From: Flavobacterium sp. MC2016-06
Lineage (GTDB): Bacteria > Bacteroidota > Bacteroidia > Flavobacteriales > Flavobacteriaceae
Direction of reading: 5' to 3'
Assembly: GCF_009711165.2 (NCBI RefSeq)
Contig: NZ_WMID02000017.1
Span: 69,296 to 133,295, forward strand
Length of the DNA: 64,000 nucleotides
The notes below the pieces were generated by a model. The model searched no databases. It saw only the letters and a list, made by a program, of their open reading frames with translations, and was not told the DNA's origin. Position 1 is the stretch's first letter, and every line of letters starts with the position of its first letter. Shown here piece after piece: positions 59,779 through 64,000 of the stretch. Made by a program: the position numbers and the translations under genes.

Positions 59779-60723
59779 TTATAAAACAAAATAAGCTTCC
59801 TTTGCTTGTTTAGCAGCTTCTGGCTTAAATGTAACTTCACATGTACTTGTCAATTCGCGATATTCGTTAACCATATCCATCAAATTTTTCTCGATAGTAT
59901 TTGAAATAGCGGTAACTGGAGTATCTGTTGGTCTGTTTTCGAATGGATCCTGCAAATGGATTGCCATTTTCTCGATTAAGAAAAAAGCGGCTCCAATAAT
60001 AGTAATCAACGGAACTGCAAACCAGCTCAATAAATTAATTAATCCAAAAGGCAGTAATAAAATAAACAAACACAAGGTCATTCTGATATACATACTATAA
60101 GTGGTCGGGAAAATCGTATTCTTAATTCTCTCACATTTCCCCATTGCATCACATAATCTCGATAAAGTATTGTCTATTTCTACTTGTTGGTAGGTATTGA
60201 TTCGTTTATCATCTCTTGCGTTTCTTAAATCCTTAGCATGCAATAATAAAATTGCGTTTGGAATATTGTGATGGCTTTTTACAAAACGTAATTCGTCTTC
60301 GCTCAAAAGGTGTTTTATTGGTTTTATGGCATCTTTATTTCGCAAAGATTCTCCCAAACTATAGCACCAAGCTACTTGTCTTTTAGCAAAATTTTCTTTG
60401 AAATCGTTGGCTTCAACAGAAAAATCAGGGTCTTTATAAAAAGTCATAACTTGTCTAATCAAAGACCTGGATTCGTTTACGATTGATCCCCAAATAATTC
60501 TTGCTTCCCACCATCTATCATAAGCTTGATTGGATTTGAAGGCCAATAATAGCGAAATAATAGTGCCAATCATGGTTGGTATTGCAATTGGAATTTCGAC
60601 TGCAATATTGTTAAAATAAATATGGAAAATTTCTATTGATATTGCGTAGGATAAAACCAGAAATAATTCAACTTTAATCTTCCCAAGAACGTATTTCATT
60701 GGTATTTTCTTCTTTAATAACAT
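59779..60723 (-). CDS. Bestrophin-family anion channel
   Basis: 314 residues, the usual bacterial bestrophin length. Family blocks: AIPTMIGTIISLLLAFKSNQ, YDRWWEARIIWGSIVNESRS, KRQVAWCYSLGESLR and FGLINLLSWFAVPLITI. Bacterial members form pentameric inner-membrane channels for ions. Starts are possible at 60723 or 60699; the first residues are basic in either case. It is one of three leftward genes (with UspA-like and two-component genes further up), 46 bases after the UspA-like stop. Confidence 0.9.
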   Translation of the reverse strand: MLLKKKIPMKYVLGKIKVELFLVLSYAISIEIFHIYFNNIAVEIPIAIPTMIGTIISLLLAFKSNQAYDRWWEARIIWGSIVNESRSLIRQVMTFYKDPDFSVEANDFKENFAKRQVAWCYSLGESLRNKDAIKPIKHLLSEDELRFVKSHHNIPNAILLLHAKDLRNARDDKRINTYQQVEIDNTLSRLCDAMGKCERIKNTIFPTTYSMYIRMTLCLFILLLPFGLINLLSWFAVPLITIIGAAFFLIEKMAIHLQDPFENRPTDTPVTAISNTIEKNLMDMVNEYRELTSTCEVTFKPEAAKQAKEAYFVL

Positions 60724-60769
60724 ATCTTTTTAATTTTAATTAATTTATATTTTTAAACGCCGGCTTCTA

Positions 60770-61492
60770 TTACACCAACTCTTCGTAAAGCGACAAAACA
60801 GGAAGTCCTAATCTTTCGTTTACATTTTCTTTTTTTGTTTTATTAAATTTGATTTTCTCGCCTTTTCTAGTTTCTACAACAATGTCTATATTGTGTTTTG
60901 AAATGGCTTCTGATAAAAAAGGTGCTGCATTTTCAAAATTATCATCAAAATTGGCCGTTTGGCTTACAATTTCAAAAGAGAAATTATCGGTCAAAAACTG
61001 TTGTACATCTTTTACATGAAGATTTCCTTTAGCATTTTCAATATAAAGTGCTTTATTAAAAATTTCTTTATTTACTTCTGTGCTCAAATGCAGAATAGGA
61101 CATTTTTGATTTCCTGCCAGCTGCACTAAATATTGATGGATTTTTTTGCTTTCTTGTTTATAAGAAGGTGTAAGTATTACCAATTTTACCGAAAAGACTT
61201 CGATAATGCGTTTGAAGATTGGTGCCGAAAGCCCGTATTGATTCTGAATTTTTATTTTACAATTTGGTTCATGATCAATAATATATCTACATGTTTCCAA
61301 AACATCGCTCTGACTGGAAGTAAGTCCAGGTCTCATTTCGCGCAAAAAACTTGACGATGAAAAAGTATCTGGAGCTTCTGAAACCATCATTAAAATAATT
61401 TCTGAATCAGAATCTTTCGCCTGATTAACTGCAGATTTTACAGCGCAAATTGTATCATCTTTTAAAGTCGTAGGTATTAGAAAATTTTTCAT
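60770..61492 (-). CDS. UspA-like stress protein
   Basis: 240 residues. The N-terminal half has MKNFLIPTTLKDDTICAVKSAVNQA, IILMMVSEAP and LVILTPSYK, the universal stress pattern, though the full G-x2-G-x9-G(S/T) ATP loop is not clear. The C-terminal 100 residues look like a second diverged half (FSFEIVSQTANFDDNFENA). An 8-bp inverted repeat (61493-61517) directly precedes its start. It lies between the two-component system and the bestrophin gene. Probably cytosolic, signal unknown. Confidence 0.78.
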   Translation of the reverse strand: MKNFLIPTTLKDDTICAVKSAVNQAKDSDSEIILMMVSEAPDTFSSSSFLREMRPGLTSSQSDVLETCRYIIDHEPNCKIKIQNQYGLSAPIFKRIIEVFSVKLVILTPSYKQESKKIHQYLVQLAGNQKCPILHLSTEVNKEIFNKALYIENAKGNLHVKDVQQFLTDNFSFEIVSQTANFDDNFENAAPFLSEAISKHNIDIVVETRKGEKIKFNKTKKENVNERLGLPVLSLYEELV

Positions 61493-61517
61493 ATGTATAA
61501 TTGTTTAGTTTATACAT
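61493..61517. promoter_or_regulatory. Inverted repeat just upstream of the UspA-like gene
   Basis: ATGTATAA (61493-61500) and TTATACAT (61510-61517) are exact complements separated by nine bases, beginning directly next to the ATG. They include the half-site TGTATA, which also appears in the 14-bp palindrome at 63644-63657. Confidence 0.5.
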
Positions 61518-61569
61518 GCAAAATAACTTCCTGTAGATTAGCTCTACCTTAATCTAACATTAGAATTTT

Positions 61570-62958
61570 CTAAGATTGTACATTAAAATTTTTAATGTTG
61601 GTTTTTTTGAAGACAATAGTAACAATTGTTCCTTTGTTTTGTTCAGATTGTACTTGCAGTTCACCATCGTGCATTCTGATGATTTTTGAAGCTAAAGGAA
61701 GTCCTAAGCCATAACCAATATATTTGGCCGCTATTTTTCCTCTAAAGAAAGGTTCGTATAAATGCGGAATATCTTCCGGAGGAATTCCAATTCCAATGTC
61801 GTTTATCGAAATCTTAATCATTTCATTTGTAGCCGACAGCATTACAAAAACCTCATTATTATCAGAATATTTTACACCATTGGTAATAATATTATTGATA
61901 GCCAGTTCTAATAATGGTTTATTACACGGAAGCAAGAATAAATTAGAATCTTTTGGGGCAAAATTGAGTTTAATACTAACGCGGTTATCAGGGAAAATTT
62001 TATCCAAATCAGATTTTACATCCATCAAAAGTTCGTCAATTCTAGCAATATCAGATACTTGTTTTTTACCGTCATAACCTGTTTGAGTCAATTTTAATAA
62101 ACTCTCGGTTAAATTTCCTAATCTTGATGCCTGACTGTAAATATTCTCTAAAGACTGCACATATTCTGAAACTTCGCGTTCTTTAAGAAGCATAATTTCA
62201 GACTCCGCAATTATGGTTGTAATTGGTGTTTTTAATTCGTGTGAAGCATTGTTAATAAAATTGGCCTGAATCTCAAAAGACGTTTCTAATCGATCGAGCA
62301 TATTATTAAAAGTATTCGTTAGATCTGAAATTTCATCCGAGTTTCTAACTTCTGGTAATCTATTATGAAGATTTGATGCGCTGATTCTTTTTACTTCTTT
62401 TGTAATTCTTGCCACAGGATTTATTACTCTTTTGGCTAAAAAACGTCCTAAAAAGAAGGCTAGAAAAACAAATCCTATACCTCCAAACAGCATTATTTTT
62501 ACAATGTAAATGGTGGTATCTCTTCCTTTTCGATCACGAGCGCCAACAATTACAATATATTTTTGATGGTCTTCTTCAAAAATCTGACCTAAATAGTATT
62601 TATTATCTACTTCAAAAAAGTCTTTTCCTGTGCTTAAAATATTGGTATAAAACTCATTTGGCAGATTGAGTTTTGTATTATAATCAAAACTATTCTGACT
62701 GTTTATTTTAAGAACAAATTCTTCTTCCTCAATAAGTTCTTCAAGACCGTCTTTTTTAAGTGCTTTGTAATATTTAATCTTTTCAGGATCTTTTTGAAAA
62801 TGAATAGAAGCTACAATTTTTGCTCTATCATCCAGCCTTTTCAAAAAGTGGTAACGATTGTTTTCTCTAAACAAAAAAAACACAATTACACACAATAGTG
62901 AAGTACTAAAGGTAGAAAGGGCAACATAATTAAAAGTAATTTTTTTTCTAATATCCAT
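61570..62958 (-). CDS. OmpR-type sensor histidine kinase
   Basis: 462 residues. Membrane helices at about 11-30 and 150-172 flank a periplasmic sensor domain (about 31-149, with many Lys/Glu residues); a HAMP segment follows (about 173-228), then His240 in NNASHELKTPITT and an ATPase domain with NNIITNGVKYSD, NDIGIGIP and IGYGLGLPLASK. It phosphorylates the response regulator encoded one base upstream. The signal is unknown. Confidence 0.93.
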   Translation of the reverse strand: MDIRKKITFNYVALSTFSTSLLCVIVFFLFRENNRYHFLKRLDDRAKIVASIHFQKDPEKIKYYKALKKDGLEELIEEEEFVLKINSQNSFDYNTKLNLPNEFYTNILSTGKDFFEVDNKYYLGQIFEEDHQKYIVIVGARDRKGRDTTIYIVKIMLFGGIGFVFLAFFLGRFLAKRVINPVARITKEVKRISASNLHNRLPEVRNSDEISDLTNTFNNMLDRLETSFEIQANFINNASHELKTPITTIIAESEIMLLKEREVSEYVQSLENIYSQASRLGNLTESLLKLTQTGYDGKKQVSDIARIDELLMDVKSDLDKIFPDNRVSIKLNFAPKDSNLFLLPCNKPLLELAINNIITNGVKYSDNNEVFVMLSATNEMIKISINDIGIGIPPEDIPHLYEPFFRGKIAAKYIGYGLGLPLASKIIRMHDGELQVQSEQNKGTIVTIVFKKTNIKNFNVQS

Positions 62959-62959
62959 T

Positions 62960-63634
62960 TTATGTCTTTATAACATAACCCAATCCTTTCATTGTATGAA
63001 TGAGTTTTACTGAAAAAGGTTTATCTATTTTTCTTCTTAAATACGTAATGTATACATCGACAACGTTGGTGTTCATATCAAAATTAATATCCCAGACATT
63101 ATCTAAAATTTGATCTCGAGATACAATGCGACCAGTATTTTTAGCTAAATAATATAATAGTTTAAATTCTTTAGCGGTTAAAATAATTAATTCTCCATCT
63201 CTTTTTACCGTTTTAGCACGTCCGTTTATTTCTAAATCGCCAATTACTATAGTATCAATTTTCTCTGTTTCCTGATTTGCTCTTCGGTTTAATGCATTTA
63301 CCCTTGCATCAAGTTCTCCAAATTTAAATGGCTTAACCAAATAATCATCTGCGCCAGCATTTAAACCTGTTACAATATTTTCTGATGTTCCTAAAGCCGT
63401 TAAAAGCAATATCGGAACAAAATTTTTACTTGCACGAAGTCTTCTGCAAATTTCAATTCCGTTAATATCAGGTAACATTACATCTAAAATTACAACATCA
63501 AAAGTATAATTATGAATCATCTCTAATGCTGTTTTACCATCAAGAGCTACACTTACTTCGTTATTGTTTTCGGCAAACCCTTTACGCAGAATAGATAATA
63601 GATTTGGTTCGTCTTCGACTATAAGTAATTTCAT
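62960..63634 (-). CDS. OmpR-family response regulator
   Basis: 224 residues: a receiver with phospho-Asp51 in VVILDVMLPD, and a winged helix with TAKEFKLLYYLAKNTGRIV and DVYITYLRRKI. One base separates it from its kinase. A 14-bp palindrome and a TATTTTTG box lie upstream. Like CpxR or RprY-type regulators, it may control envelope genes such as the UspA-like, bestrophin and fasciclin genes around it; this is inference. Confidence 0.93.
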   Translation of the reverse strand: MKLLIVEDEPNLLSILRKGFAENNNEVSVALDGKTALEMIHNYTFDVVILDVMLPDINGIEICRRLRASKNFVPILLLTALGTSENIVTGLNAGADDYLVKPFKFGELDARVNALNRRANQETEKIDTIVIGDLEINGRAKTVKRDGELIILTAKEFKLLYYLAKNTGRIVSRDQILDNVWDINFDMNTNVVDVYITYLRRKIDKPFSVKLIHTMKGLGYVIKT

Positions 63635-63643
63635 CTTTAGAAA

Positions 63644-63664
63644 GTTGTATATACAACAAAAATA
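63644..63664 (-). promoter_or_regulatory. Perfect 14-bp palindrome overlapping a -7 box
   Basis: GTTGTATATACAAC (63644-63657) is a perfect palindrome. On the minus strand TATTTTTG (63657-63664) precedes it and fits the -7 consensus. The palindrome would lie at or just after the TSS and 10 bases before the ATG at 63634, a place where a bound protein would block transcription. Confidence 0.6.
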
Positions 63665-63713
63665 AGCATTGAATTTTATATACCTATTACATCTAACCGA
63701 AATTCTTATAAAT

Positions 63714-63752
63714 AAAAAATCCTGTTCTAGTATTTTCAGAACAGGATTTTTT
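63714..63752 (-). terminator. Rho-independent terminator after the fasciclin gene
   Basis: AAAAAATCCTGTTCT...AGAACAGGATTTTTT hairpin, 24 bases past the fasciclin stop, with a T-run on the minus strand. Confidence 0.9.
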
Positions 63753-63775
63753 AAATTTTCTATAGTAAATTTGGT

Positions 63776-64000
63776 TTATTTTTTTGGTAATAAAACAGTA
63801 TCTACTACGTGTATAACTCCATTAGACTGGTTTACATCTGCAATTGTAACTTTAGAGCTGTTACCGTTTTCATCTGTAAGGTATAAATCTTTTCCTTTCA
63901 TCCAAGCTGTCAGTGTACCGCCGCTTACTGTTTTTAGTGAAGCTTTGCCTTTACCCATTTTAATTGCTTTTGCAATATCTGATGCATTCATTTTTCCTGC
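63776..64000 (-). CDS. Fasciclin (FAS1) domain protein, C-terminal part (5' end outside window)
   Basis: The frame is open past the right edge (the codons before the ATG at 63991 read A-G-K), so the gene starts outside. The visible C-terminal part of a FAS1 domain shows MGKGKASLKTVSGGTLTAW, KVTIADVNQSNGVIHVVDTV and LLPKK; TIADV-NGVIHVVD-VLLP is the family end. FAS1 proteins are usually exported and act in adhesion or the envelope. The visible sequence cannot show a signal peptide. Confidence 0.9.
   Translation of the reverse strand, partial: AGKMNASDIAKAIKMGKGKASLKTVSGGTLTAWMKGKDLYLTDENGNSSKVTIADVNQSNGVIHVVDTVLLPKK

Noticed and set aside
1..64000. tRNA, rRNA, insertion sequences, prophage and integration sites.
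   Set aside because: I saw no transposase, integrase or phage gene and no tRNA-like cloverleaf; a covariance search for small RNAs was not possible.

Overview
The window looks like the chromosome of a flavobacterium (Bacteroidota, close to the genus Flavobacterium). The grounds are its AT-rich sequence, a SusD-family lipoprotein, hybrid sensor kinases, Bacteroidota-restricted families (DUF6660, DUF6377, DUF4843-like), promoters of the TTG-N19-TAnnTTTG type, and few recognisable Shine-Dalgarno sites. I saw no rRNA, tRNA, insertion sequence, prophage or CRISPR array. Families were assigned by reading motifs, not by database search.

Layout. (1) 1-3431: the end of a SusCD-type outer-membrane uptake locus (SusD, a large lipoprotein, a di-haem cytochrome c peroxidase), then an orphan secreted protein (3669-5282). 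(2) 5316-13692: a divalent-metal resistance operon read leftward: a small Cys/His protein (DUF6660), a CzcA/CusA RND pump, a TolC-type outer-membrane protein, a CzcB/CusB adaptor and a Zn/Cd-type P-ATPase. (3) 14064-15960: two outer-membrane barrel proteins. (4) 15981-22562: a signalling island with separate CheB and CheR enzymes, a lone receiver, a CHASE3-GAF hybrid kinase with three receivers, and a receiver-kinase, but no chemoreceptor or CheA. (5) 22951-39349: a stress and maintenance island. It holds an SDR dehydrogenase, SemiSWEET, a six-PAS kinase with a facing response regulator, a PPOX protein, Nei glycosylase coupled to DUF72, a YciF-type ferritin-like protein, a very acidic protein, DUF5661, DUF1328, topoisomerase IB, a Rho_N-like protein and a DUF4142 lipoprotein. 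(6) 39539-47741: a cupin, an AraC regulator, a GH2 glycosidase, a TlpA thioredoxin and an ArsR-Old Yellow Enzyme operon. (7) 48109-54329: an acyltransferase, a DUF1349 protein, a GH3 beta-glucosidase and a DUF6377 regulator. (8) 54809-64000: an acyl-CoA dehydrogenase/oxidase, an EamA exporter divergent from a MocR regulator, a bestrophin channel, a UspA-like protein, an OmpR-type two-component system and the end of a fasciclin protein.

Spaces between genes are unusually rich in palindromic and tandem repeats. There are identical 33-bp palindromes 28 kb apart, a perfect 28-bp inverted repeat, a 125-bp tandem duplication that copies a terminator, and an array of five roughly 73-bp repeats. One motif, AAACCATATAAG, recurs with variation at three loci.

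The observations I would follow first are the CheB/CheR/hybrid-kinase island without a chemoreceptor, the stress island with its Nei-DUF72 ATGA coupling, three genes whose predicted -7 box lies only 4-5 nt before the start codon (possible leaderless mRNAs), and the repeat families.
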